A stretch of 64,000 bases of DNA from Clostridia bacterium (lineage in GTDB: Bacteria; Bacillota; Clostridia; Oscillospirales; CAG-272). Location of the stretch: contig JAFQFR010000014.1 in NCBI GenBank assembly GCA_017398595.1, forward strand, positions 1-64,000. Reading direction: 5' to 3'. The position numbers and the translations under genes were made by a program. Shown piece by piece: positions 49,663-58,033 of the stretch; the first letter of the stretch is position 1; every line of letters starts with the position of its first letter. The notes beneath the pieces are model-generated. The model had not been told where the DNA came from and searched no databases. It worked only from the letters and a program-made list of their open reading frames with translations.

Positions 49663-50790
49663 TTACACTTTATTTACACCGACGGCAAGCACGGTCGCGA
49701 TACTTTTTGCCGCGCGGCGCAGGTTCTCTTTTGCATGGTCACGCACGTCCGCAAACGTGCAAAAATCGGTCACAGTGGAAAAAACTGCATCCGCGCCGAG
49801 CGCGTCCGTATTGCCCGCACTGCCTGCCAACACGATCACGGGAACATCCTTTGCCTTTGCCAGGCGGATCACGCCGCTGACCGCCTTGCCGGTCGCACTC
49901 TGTTCATCCGCTCTGCCTTCACCTGTGATCACGGCATCGCAACCGTCCAGCGCATTGGCAAAGCCGATGGTGTCGAGAATGGTATCAATGCCGCTTTGGA
50001 TGCTTGCACCGAGGAAAGCAACTGCGCCTGCGCCGAATCCGCCTGCAGCTCCGCCGCCTGCGAGATCGGAAACATCGATGCCGAGGTCACGTTCGATGAC
50101 CTCCTGCATGTGAAACGCGCCTGCTTCGAGCACCTTGACTGCCTCGGGGGACGCACCCTTTTGCGGAGCGAACATTCTTGCCGCGCCGTTTGCACCCGTC
50201 AGGGTGCCCTGCACATCGCAAAGGCAGACAAATTCCAGTGCGCGGATCGCGTCGGGCACCTCAGAAGCATCAATGGACGCGACTTCATCCAGCGTGCCGC
50301 CCAGCGGCAGCATATCCTCGCCGTTTGCATCCAAAAAACGCACGCCGAGTGCCGCAGCCGCACCGCAGCCGAGATCGTTTGTCGCACTGCCGCCGAGACA
50401 AAGCAGAATGCGCTTGACGCCGAGCCCTGCCGCAACCGAGATCATCTGTCCCACGCCGTATGTGGTGGTGAGCATCGGATTTTTGCGTCCCTCGGCAAAA
50501 CCGAGTCCCGCAGCCGCCGCGACCTCGATGACTGCCGTCTCGCCCGCATCGACGATGCCGAGCTTGACCTGCGTGTCCTCGAAATAGCAGTTTTTGACCG
50601 TGGTCACGACATAGCCGCCGCCGAGCGCATCGACAAAGCAGTCGGTGCTGCCCTCGCCGCCGTCGGCGATCGGGAGCTTGATGACCTTGGAGGTCGGCAG
50701 CTTTTCGGCGATCTCGTCGGCAATGATCTCGGTCGCCTCGCTCGCCCCGATCGTGCCCTTGTATGAATCGGTCGCTACAATGATTTTCAT
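49663..50790 (-). CDS. glycerate kinase (GlxK/GarK family)
   Basis: A 375-residue protein starting MKIIVATDSYKGTIGASEAT, the diagnostic beginning of the bacterial type I glycerate 2-kinase family, with PIADGGEGSTDCFVDALGG, LCLGGSATNDLGCGAAAALG and VITGEGRADEQSATGKAVSGV further on. It phosphorylates D-glycerate to 2-phosphoglycerate, feeding glycolysis. AAAGGA precedes the ATG at 50790; an upstream in-frame ATG lacks one. It follows larA by 62 bp without an intervening terminator, so the two form an operon. Confidence 0.95.
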   Translation of the reverse strand: MKIIVATDSYKGTIGASEATEIIADEIAEKLPTSKVIKLPIADGGEGSTDCFVDALGGGYVVTTVKNCYFEDTQVKLGIVDAGETAVIEVAAAAGLGFAEGRKNPMLTTTYGVGQMISVAAGLGVKRILLCLGGSATNDLGCGAAAALGVRFLDANGEDMLPLGGTLDEVASIDASEVPDAIRALEFVCLCDVQGTLTGANGAARMFAPQKGASPEAVKVLEAGAFHMQEVIERDLGIDVSDLAGGGAAGGFGAGAVAFLGASIQSGIDTILDTIGFANALDGCDAVITGEGRADEQSATGKAVSGVIRLAKAKDVPVIVLAGSAGNTDALGADAVFSTVTDFCTFADVRDHAKENLRRAAKSIATVLAVGVNKV

Positions 50791-50852
50791 GTGATCGTCC
50801 TTTTGTGGTTTAAAATTTGATGATTTGCGCGTGCCGCGCATGAATTGACGCT

Positions 50853-52130
50853 TTAGCGTGTAACCATGACCGACACGCCGTCGGGGATGGCGGTGACGCT
50901 TGCATTCTTATCCTTCAAAATGTCCTCGGCAATCTCCATGGCTTCCTCGATCGTCTTTGCGGGGATCATATGATAACCGCGCACCAACTCGGGATCGGCG
51001 GTGGAAACATAGACAACGCTTGCACGCATCAGAATACGCGAGAGGATCTGCGTCATCCACTGGTCGCCGACCGTTTCGTTTCTGCCGCGGGTCATGATGT
51101 CCGCATAGATCTCGGCGGCGTCGTCCTTCGCCTTCATGCAGTGGTAGAACTCGTCGCCGCCCGTGCCGTCGCTCGCATCGGCAAGCATAACGATCACGCC
51201 GCCCTCGCGGACAGCCGCCTCGGCTGCGGTCATACCCTTGACCGACTGATAGATGTTCTGGTCGAGCGGATAGCCGCCGTTGGTAGAGATAACGATGTCG
51301 CTCTCCGTAGCCTTGGCGCCGCAGTACTTCGAGAGGAATGCACAGCCTGCCTCATGCGCGCGCTCCACGTCGCCCGCAACGGCATAAACGACCTTCTTTT
51401 CCTCATTGATGACAACATTGACGATATAGGTGAGCTTTGCCGCGCGCGCCGCCCAGATCATATCCTTGTGAATGGGGTTGTTTTCGAGAATACCCGTGCG
51501 CGCATAGGGGCTGTCGATAAACTCGGCACAGTGGTTGGCAAGTACGGTCTGCTTGGAGCAGATACCGGGCAGAACGCTCTTTCTGCCGCCCGAGTAGCCT
51601 GCGAAGAAGTGCGGCTCGATAAAGCCTTCGGCTACCAGCAGATCTGCCTCGACCGCCAGACGGTTGATGATACACTCACCGCCCGAGGGAAGCGTGCCGA
51701 TGTTGACGAGCATGTCGGTCTCCTCGCAGTCGTGCACATAGATCTTTTCCTCATTGACGATCTTCTCGCCGAATTTTGCGATCAGCTCGTCCTTGGTCGT
51801 GCCGCGATGGCAGCCGGTCGCGATGAGAATGGTAATATCGGCATTCGGATTGCCCTCGCGGATCTCAGAAAGCATAAAGGGAATGATCACCTTGGACGGA
51901 ACGGGACGCGTGTGGTCACTGGCGATGATCACGACCTTGTTTTTTCCCTTTGCCAGCTCACACAAGCTCTGCGAGCCGTAGGGATTTGCCATTGCAGCCT
52001 GGACGAGTGCTTCTTCGCCGTCAGCGGGCGTATAGGCATGCAGGCTGGAAGTGAGCACGCCTTTCAGTCTTGCATCGTCGATCGTATACGAAATTTTTTC
52101 TTTTCCAAACGGAAACAGGATAGTAGCCAT
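50853..52130 (-). CDS. larA: LarA-family nickel-pincer hydroxyacid racemase/epimerase
   Basis: A 425-residue protein of the lactate racemase family. The residues that bind the nickel-pincer nucleotide and substrate in Lactobacillus LarA appear at the same numbers: Asp72 and Arg75 (SDHTRP), His108 (GCHRG), His174 (EPHFFAGYSGG), Lys184 (GRKSVLPG) and His200. GGAGG precedes the ATG. The cofactor-building genes larB, larC and larE are not in the window. Being in an operon with glycerate kinase, the substrate may be glycerate or another short 2-hydroxyacid rather than lactate. Confidence 0.92.
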   Translation of the reverse strand: MATILFPFGKEKISYTIDDARLKGVLTSSLHAYTPADGEEALVQAAMANPYGSQSLCELAKGKNKVVIIASDHTRPVPSKVIIPFMLSEIREGNPNADITILIATGCHRGTTKDELIAKFGEKIVNEEKIYVHDCEETDMLVNIGTLPSGGECIINRLAVEADLLVAEGFIEPHFFAGYSGGRKSVLPGICSKQTVLANHCAEFIDSPYARTGILENNPIHKDMIWAARAAKLTYIVNVVINEEKKVVYAVAGDVERAHEAGCAFLSKYCGAKATESDIVISTNGGYPLDQNIYQSVKGMTAAEAAVREGGVIVMLADASDGTGGDEFYHCMKAKDDAAEIYADIMTRGRNETVGDQWMTQILSRILMRASVVYVSTADPELVRGYHMIPAKTIEEAMEIAEDILKDKNASVTAIPDGVSVMVTR

Positions 52131-52257
52131 GGGGAAATCCTCCGTAATCTATTGTACAATATACTATTAGTATAATTTATTTTGCACCGAAAGTAAAGAG
52201 TAAAAACAAGAAAAAGAACAATTCGGGAAAAGGAAAGCTTTATCCATTACCACGGAG

Positions 52258-52305
52258 GGTCCCTCATCCGTCGGCTGCGCCGACACCTTCCCCCGAGGGA
52301 AGGCG
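52258..52305. repeat. dispersed palindromic repeat, CCCTCATC ... CTTCCCC family
   Basis: CCCTCATC (52261-52268), variable hairpin GTCGGC-TGC-GCCGAC, then CCTTCCC-CCGA-GGGAAGG. It has the same outer words as the pair at 16851-17003, with a different inner hairpin. Confidence 0.8.
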
Positions 52306-52310
52306 AATCA

Positions 52311-52334
52311 AAAAGCCGCCGTGCGGCGGCTTTT
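52311..52334 (-). terminator. terminator of the sulfatase cluster
   Basis: Stem AAAAGCCGCCG / CGGCGGCTTTT with a two-base loop, 6 bp past the hydrolase stop. Confidence 0.8.
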
Positions 52335-52339
52335 ACGCT

Positions 52340-53071
52340 TTATTTTTCAATTTCTTTGCAGACATACTCCGAAAAGAGCGCCTTGGCTTCGTCGGTGAGA
52401 CTGCAGTGCCCGCGGTCGGGAACGACATGGAACGTGACGTCATGCCCCGCCCGGCGCATAGCGGCAACAAACTTCTCGGAATGCATGTGGATATTGACCG
52501 CCGTATCCTTATCGCAGTGGAACACATAATACGGTACACGCGGCAGCTTGTCTACGAGATGCATCGGCGATCGCGTCTGCAAAACATCCTCAATGCTGCC
52601 CTCTTCCTCGTAAAATGCACTGTACATGGAGCGCGGCAGGTCGGGGCGCTCAGTATAGTGATAGGGCATGTCGCACACGGCACAGTTGACCGCACAGGCG
52701 ATCGGCGTGCGCTTGGCATAGAGCGTATACACGATCGCTTGCTGACCACCCATGCTGCCGCCCGTGGAAACGATCGGCGTATCGGCAGACAGTTTAAAAT
52801 GATCGAACAGCACATCCACGATCTCGTCCGTCACGGCAACTGCCTGACGGTTCATCCACGACCAGGGATTGGTGTTCGGCTTGACATAGAGGATACCGCG
52901 CTCGCCGTACAGCTTGGCATCGTCTGCGACCTCGGGGGAATCATCCGTGAATGCCTTCATGCTGCCGAGTCCGCGGAACGAAAGCACGACCCCGCGGATA
53001 GGCATCTTGCAAAGATTATAGTTGCAATAGCAAAATGTAGAAAGATTCTCAAAGGTAATGATCTTGTTCAT
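52340..53071 (-). CDS. alpha/beta hydrolase (esterase or peptidase type)
   Basis: A 243-residue cytoplasmic hydrolase. Nucleophile elbow GGSMGG, the Asp in FHCDKDTAVN and the His in VPDRGHCSL form the expected triad of the prolyl-oligopeptidase-like alpha/beta fold. It begins MNKIITFENLST (ATG 53071); a GTG three codons upstream is possible. It lies 30 bp after the sulfatase-maturase gene on the same strand, so a role in removing an ester group from the same sulfated substrate is an inference. Exact substrate unknown. Confidence 0.85.
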   Translation of the reverse strand: MNKIITFENLSTFCYCNYNLCKMPIRGVVLSFRGLGSMKAFTDDSPEVADDAKLYGERGILYVKPNTNPWSWMNRQAVAVTDEIVDVLFDHFKLSADTPIVSTGGSMGGQQAIVYTLYAKRTPIACAVNCAVCDMPYHYTERPDLPRSMYSAFYEEEGSIEDVLQTRSPMHLVDKLPRVPYYVFHCDKDTAVNIHMHSEKFVAAMRRAGHDVTFHVVPDRGHCSLTDEAKALFSEYVCKEIEK

Positions 53072-53101
53072 ACAGTCCACCGTCCTTTTTTACAATATAG
53101 C

Positions 53102-54214
53102 TTATTTATAGATTTTAGCAACCTTGTCTGCCAATGCAGCCATCCGCGCGCCGCGCGCCGCAAAGAGCATACGATAACTCTCGCAAAAGCGGTTTTCGCC
53201 GAGGGGTTCACCAAGGATCTGTTCCCTGTCCCGCCGACAGCCGCCGCGGCAAAGGTGAAGCCATGCACAGTCGCGGCAGGCAGACGGCTTTTGCAGTGAC
53301 ATCTGCCGAAAGGCGGTCATGCACTCGGTCTTTGCAAGCCGCGCAAACGAGGTCTCGCAGATGTTTCCCGCCCGCCATGCATCCAGCACATAAAAATCGC
53401 AGGGGTAAACACCGCCGTCCGCCTCCACGAGGAAATACAGACCGCACTGCCCCGCCATACCGCAGTGCTCGGGCATTCGTCCGAGCAGCATCGAAAGATA
53501 ATTGTCAAACCGTCGTTCGCTGACAGGGCTGCCGCGCAGGAAAGCCGCTTCATAGAGATCATACACGGCGATCAGAAATTCGCCGTAGCTTTTTGCCGAG
53601 AGTGAAAAAGTACTCTTCTCCCCGTCAAAAGCATCAATACAAGGGATAAACTGTATGTACCCATACGGCGCAAGCGTCTGCCAAACCGCCTTCGGCGCTT
53701 TTGCTACCGCCTCGGTCACGACACAGAGAATATTGCACTCGACCTTGTGCTTTTGCAGCAGCCTGATGCCGCATATCACGCGGTCATAGCTGCCCTCTCC
53801 CATCGCATCGACGCGAGCGGCGTTGTGCGTCTCTCTTGTGCCGTCGAGCGACACGCCGACGAGAAAATCGTGCTTGGCAAAGAACGCACAGAACGCGTCG
53901 GTCAGCCCGCAGCCGTTGGTTTGCAGGGAATATGCGACCCGCAAGCCCCGCGTGTTGTACTCGCGGACAAGCGAAACAAACCTTTCGTAAAAGTCTATCC
54001 CTGCCAGCGTGGGTTCCCCGCCCTGAAAGGCGAAGGTAATACTGTCATCGGCATACATAAACGCACGGCGGATCAGTGCATGTGCGGTCTCCTCGCGCAT
54101 CCTGCCGAAGGACGCCTTCTCGCGGTGTGCCGAAACATCCGCGTAAAAGCAATAGCGGCAGCGCAGATCACACATGCCCGAAACCGGCTTGATCATGATG
54201 CTGAGCGGCGGCAT
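53102..54214 (-). CDS. anaerobic sulfatase-maturating enzyme (radical SAM, SPASM)
   Basis: A 370-residue protein. CDLRCRYC (Cys15, 19, 22) binds the radical SAM cluster, and AFQGGEPTLAG holds the GGEP motif. The SPASM-type region supplies the auxiliary-cluster cysteines (MAGQCGLYFLVEADGGVYPC; SACRDCAWLHLCRGGC). Such enzymes oxidise the active-site Cys or Ser of sulfatases to formylglycine without oxygen. Its target is almost certainly the sulfatase encoded 12 bp upstream, which has a Cys-type site. AGGAG precedes the ATG. Confidence 0.95.
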   Translation of the reverse strand: MPPLSIMIKPVSGMCDLRCRYCFYADVSAHREKASFGRMREETAHALIRRAFMYADDSITFAFQGGEPTLAGIDFYERFVSLVREYNTRGLRVAYSLQTNGCGLTDAFCAFFAKHDFLVGVSLDGTRETHNAARVDAMGEGSYDRVICGIRLLQKHKVECNILCVVTEAVAKAPKAVWQTLAPYGYIQFIPCIDAFDGEKSTFSLSAKSYGEFLIAVYDLYEAAFLRGSPVSERRFDNYLSMLLGRMPEHCGMAGQCGLYFLVEADGGVYPCDFYVLDAWRAGNICETSFARLAKTECMTAFRQMSLQKPSACRDCAWLHLCRGGCRRDREQILGEPLGENRFCESYRMLFAARGARMAALADKVAKIYK

Positions 54215-54226
54215 AATTTCACTCTC

Positions 54227-55777
54227 CTATTTTCGTTTTACAAAATCGGCGATCGAACCGTCGGGCACGCCGGGATCCTCGGCGATATAACCGTCATCGA
54301 ACCAATATCCCCTCGGATGCAGCTTCGTGCGGTAACGGTTGCGCGGCGCGGGAATCGGATCGGATGCACGCAGGATCGCTGCGGTCAGCACCGCGAGCAT
54401 CTCCGCTTTCACCGCGGTATGCGCCGCATCGTCAAAAAGGTTATTCAGCTCGTAAGGGTCCTCTTTCAGATTATAGAGGTATCCGTTTCCGAGCATATCC
54501 ATCTGTATTTTCCAGTCGCCCTTGCGCGCCATGCGCGTTTGCCCCGCTTGCGTCCAGGAACTCATGCAGGCAAAGGTACTGCCGTCGGTCAGGCAGCGAT
54601 CCGCTTCGGTGGTGAGGTGATCCGCCTCGTTCCAATAGAGTCCGCCGTAGCCGTACTCCGAATATCCCACATCGAACTCGCCGTGCGGCACATTCTCCCC
54701 GCGCAGCAGCGGCAAAAGACTGCGCCCCTGTGAGCCAAACGGGATCGCTTCGCCGATAAAATCACAAACAGTGGGCAGAATATCTACAAGGTTTACAAAC
54801 GAGGACGTATCCGTCTTTTGCACGATGCCCGGTCCCTGCCACGCCATCGTGATATGCGTCAGCACCTCGGGCAATCCCACGCCCTTACGCAGCAGGCCGT
54901 ATTCGCCGACGTAATCACCGTGATCCGAGAGGAACACGACCACCGTGTTCTCCCGCAAGCCGCGTTCGGTCAATCCGTCCATAAAGCGGCGGAATTGATC
55001 GTCGATCAGCCGCAGCATGCCATGATAGTTGGAGCGCATACGCTGTATGCGGTTTTCAATATCGTCGCCGAGCACCTTTTCCCATGCACGGCGCTCCCAG
55101 ACGAAATCCTCGCCCTTTTTCGCGCAGGCATCCGCGTTGGTCGCAAGCGGCGGAAGTGTCTCGGGCGGGAACATATCAAAATACGGCTTTGGCACCTGAT
55201 AAGGATTGTGCGGCTCGGCAAAGGAGAGCCACATAAAAAACGGGGTATCCGCCCGCCGCGCGGTATCTAAGAACTTGAACGCCGAGGTCACATTTCGATA
55301 AGGGTGCTGCACCTCTACCCCACCGGGGGACGGCACATGCATCTCCATATGCTTTGTCGCCTGCAGAAAAGCGGCAAACTCGATCTGCTTCGGCGTTTCA
55401 TTCGCTTCTCCTTCGCCGCCGAGGTGCCCTGTGCGTTCACAAAAATCAAAATCCGCGGGTTTTCGGTGCGTATGATTCTTGCCGCAGAGTGCCGTTTGGT
55501 ATCCCGCGCGGCGAAGCACATCGATCAGATCCTCGCCGCAAAGTACATCACGGATATTATGGTTGGTGCGCACGTTGTGGCAGGAGGGATAGCGCCCCGT
55601 AAACATACTGACACGAGCGGGAATACAACAAGGATTCGGTGTATACGCACAACGAAAATCTCTGCCCGCCGCGGCAAAACTGTCGAGGTACGGCATGGTA
55701 TCCAGCGAATATCCGCAGCCGCGCCGCAGATCCGCGCGCTGCTGGTCGGTCATAACGATCACAATGTTCGGTCTCAT
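54227..55777 (-). CDS. Cys-type sulfatase
   Basis: A 516-residue protein. It begins MRPNIVIVMTDQQRADLRRG, with the metal-binding Asp, and carries the sulfatase signature CIPAR at 51-55 (Cys51 to be converted to formylglycine) followed by VSMFTGRYPS. Further motifs are CGKNHTH and VVFLSDHGDYVGEYGL, with metal and sulfate ligands. No signal peptide is seen at the start behind AGGGGG (55777) or in the upstream extension, so it may act on imported sulfated sugars. It is paired with its maturase and an alpha/beta hydrolase downstream. Confidence 0.95.
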   Translation of the reverse strand: MRPNIVIVMTDQQRADLRRGCGYSLDTMPYLDSFAAAGRDFRCAYTPNPCCIPARVSMFTGRYPSCHNVRTNHNIRDVLCGEDLIDVLRRAGYQTALCGKNHTHRKPADFDFCERTGHLGGEGEANETPKQIEFAAFLQATKHMEMHVPSPGGVEVQHPYRNVTSAFKFLDTARRADTPFFMWLSFAEPHNPYQVPKPYFDMFPPETLPPLATNADACAKKGEDFVWERRAWEKVLGDDIENRIQRMRSNYHGMLRLIDDQFRRFMDGLTERGLRENTVVVFLSDHGDYVGEYGLLRKGVGLPEVLTHITMAWQGPGIVQKTDTSSFVNLVDILPTVCDFIGEAIPFGSQGRSLLPLLRGENVPHGEFDVGYSEYGYGGLYWNEADHLTTEADRCLTDGSTFACMSSWTQAGQTRMARKGDWKIQMDMLGNGYLYNLKEDPYELNNLFDDAAHTAVKAEMLAVLTAAILRASDPIPAPRNRYRTKLHPRGYWFDDGYIAEDPGVPDGSIADFVKRK

Positions 55778-55867
55778 AGCCAAGCCCCCTTTTTTATATA
55801 TTTTACCATCCTTATAGGTATATAACAATATAAAAAAATCACCTTTATTAACATTATTTTAATATGG

Positions 55868-55896
55868 TTGACAAAATATATCCCGAGTGTTAGAAT
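55868..55896 (+). promoter_or_regulatory. promoter of the LtaS-like gene
   Basis: TTGACA (55868-55873), 17 bp, TAGAAT (55891-55896), 41 bp before the ATG. Confidence 0.88.
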
Positions 55897-55937
55897 ATTG
55901 TAATATAAATGTAAATGGAATACAGAGGTAAAGAAAA

Positions 55938-57989
55938 ATGAAACGGAGATCCACATCTTTTTCTGTGGTACTTTTTTATTTTTGTTTTTTCTTCGCAGAC
56001 ATTGTTTTTTCCGAGCTGGTCGTTCGCTTCCATTCGCTCGGCACCGATAGCGGCATTCCGATTTTTATGATCCTGTTTGCACTCGGCACGGCACTTCTGC
56101 TCGCCGCCGTGTGCGCAGCCTTCGGCAATACGGGGCGCAGGGTCGTTTCGTTTGTTTTTGCCGCCCTGCTTTTGCTGATCTTTGCTGTACAGCTGGTCTA
56201 CTACACCTTCTGCGACTCGTTTATGTCGGTCGCACAGGTGGCAATGGGCGGCGACGCGCTGACGCATTTCGGCGAAGCGGCAATGCTCGAGGTACGCGAA
56301 AGTGCCGGCGGACTGATCTGGCTCATGCTGCCGATCCTTGTCTTGATCCTTTTAACGGCTTTGGGACTGCCGAGGGGGCAAAAGACCTCTTGGCGCGCTA
56401 TGCTTGTCGAAGTCGTGCTCTTTTTGGTACTGCACTTCGGCACGGTACTCTGCCTGCCCCTTAGCGGCACGCAGATCTACTCCCCCTACGACATCTACCA
56501 CGACACCTTCGTTCTCGGTATGAGCACACGTCACTTCGGTATTCTCACTTCGTTGCGGCTGGAGATCCGCGGACTGCTGTTCGGCAGTAATACAAGCGGT
56601 ATTCTGCAGATCCCCGAGGAGGATGACACGCACGAAGAGGACGACATGCCCGAGAATACCGACTCGCATGAGAATGACGACACACCCGCTCCCGTCGAAT
56701 ACGACTACAACATCACCGACGTCGATTTTACCGCACTGGCTGAACAAGAAGAGGACGCACGCGTAAAAACGCTGCACGAATACTTTGCCACGCAAAGCGG
56801 CACCAAGCAAAACGAATATACCGGCATGTTTGAGGGGTACAACCTCATTATGATCTGTGCCGAATCCTTTTCGCAGCATTTCATCGACGAAGAACGCACC
56901 CCCGCGCTGTACAAATTGGCAACCGAAGGCTTCATCTTCAACGACTACTACAACTCGGTATGCGACAACACCTCCAACGGTGAGTACGCACTGCTGACAG
57001 GTCTGCTCCCCGACACTTCTCTGCTCGGTAAGGGTTGGACGACCTTCTATAGCTACAACAGCTTTACCACTTCCAAGGACAACTATCTACCCTTCTGCCT
57101 CGGTAACCAGTATTCGAGCCTTGGCGCAGGCGCCTACGCCGTGCATAACCACACCGCAAGCTATTACGGCAGAAACAAGACGCACCCGAACATGGGATAC
57201 ACCTTTGTTGCGTTCAACCAGGGACTAAAAGCCGTGGAGACATATCCCACCTCCGACCTCTCGATGATGGAGCAGACACTGCCCCTGCTGCTCACGCAGG
57301 ACGAAAACGGCGAGGTACAGCCTTTCCATGCGTATTTTCTGACGTTCAGCGGTCACATGCCCTATACGTTCGGCTACAACGACATGGCGGATAAAAACAA
57401 ATCGCTGACCGACGGACTCCCCTATACGAACAAGACAAAGGCGTATATCGCCTGCAACATGGAGCTGGAATACGCGGTCGAATATATGCTCGAACAGCTC
57501 GAAGCGGCCGGCGCACTCGACAACACGCTGATCATGCTGACCAACGACCACTATCCCTATCCGCTGGGCCTCGACTTTCTCGCCGAGCTTGCAGGCAGGG
57601 ATATGGACGCGCAGTTTGACAAATACCGCTCGGGTCTGCTGCTGTGGAGCGCCTCGATGGAAGAACCGATCACCGTGGATGCGCCCTGCTGTTCGCTGGA
57701 TGTACTCCCCACGCTCTCCAATCTCCTCGGGCTCGAATATGACTCCCGTCTGCTGATGGGCACCGACGTGTTCTCCACGGGCGAGCACATTGCCGTCCTT
57801 GCCGACCGCAGTTTTGTCACCGACAAGGTATTCTACAACTGCACAAACGGCGAAGTGACCCTCCGCGAAGGTGTCACCGAACTGCCCGAAGGCTACCTCG
57901 AAAAATATATCGCACTGGTCAAAAACAAATTCACCCTCTCCACCGAGATACTCTACACCGACTACTACGGCAAAGTATACGGAGAGTAA
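55938..57989 (+). CDS. LTA synthase-family phosphoglycerol transferase
   Basis: A 683-residue protein. Five membrane helices fill about 10-190, an acidic linker follows (EEDDTHEEDDMPENTD, about 232-255), and an extracellular alkaline-phosphatase-like domain spans about 295-640. LIMICAESFSQHFIDEERTPALYKLA is the family opening with a metal-binding Glu, VCDNTSNGEYALLTG holds the candidate catalytic Thr (about residue 345), FSGHMPY and ITNDH-like MLTNDHYPYP carry metal ligands. It likely builds a glycerol-phosphate polymer on the cell surface. Weak ribosome site (AGAGG). Confidence 0.92.
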   Translation: MKRRSTSFSVVLFYFCFFFADIVFSELVVRFHSLGTDSGIPIFMILFALGTALLLAAVCAAFGNTGRRVVSFVFAALLLLIFAVQLVYYTFCDSFMSVAQVAMGGDALTHFGEAAMLEVRESAGGLIWLMLPILVLILLTALGLPRGQKTSWRAMLVEVVLFLVLHFGTVLCLPLSGTQIYSPYDIYHDTFVLGMSTRHFGILTSLRLEIRGLLFGSNTSGILQIPEEDDTHEEDDMPENTDSHENDDTPAPVEYDYNITDVDFTALAEQEEDARVKTLHEYFATQSGTKQNEYTGMFEGYNLIMICAESFSQHFIDEERTPALYKLATEGFIFNDYYNSVCDNTSNGEYALLTGLLPDTSLLGKGWTTFYSYNSFTTSKDNYLPFCLGNQYSSLGAGAYAVHNHTASYYGRNKTHPNMGYTFVAFNQGLKAVETYPTSDLSMMEQTLPLLLTQDENGEVQPFHAYFLTFSGHMPYTFGYNDMADKNKSLTDGLPYTNKTKAYIACNMELEYAVEYMLEQLEAAGALDNTLIMLTNDHYPYPLGLDFLAELAGRDMDAQFDKYRSGLLLWSASMEEPITVDAPCCSLDVLPTLSNLLGLEYDSRLLMGTDVFSTGEHIAVLADRSFVTDKVFYNCTNGEVTLREGVTELPEGYLEKYIALVKNKFTLSTEILYTDYYGKVYGE

Positions 57990-57997
57990 AGCATGCA

Positions 57998-58030
57998 AAA
58001 AAACCGCACTGCCATGCAGTGCGGTTTTCA
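57998..58030. terminator. bidirectional terminator between LtaS-like and LRR genes
   Basis: Stem AAAACCGCACTGC / GCAGTGCGGTTTT with loop CAT between convergent genes. Confidence 0.92.
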
Positions 58031-58033
58031 TTT

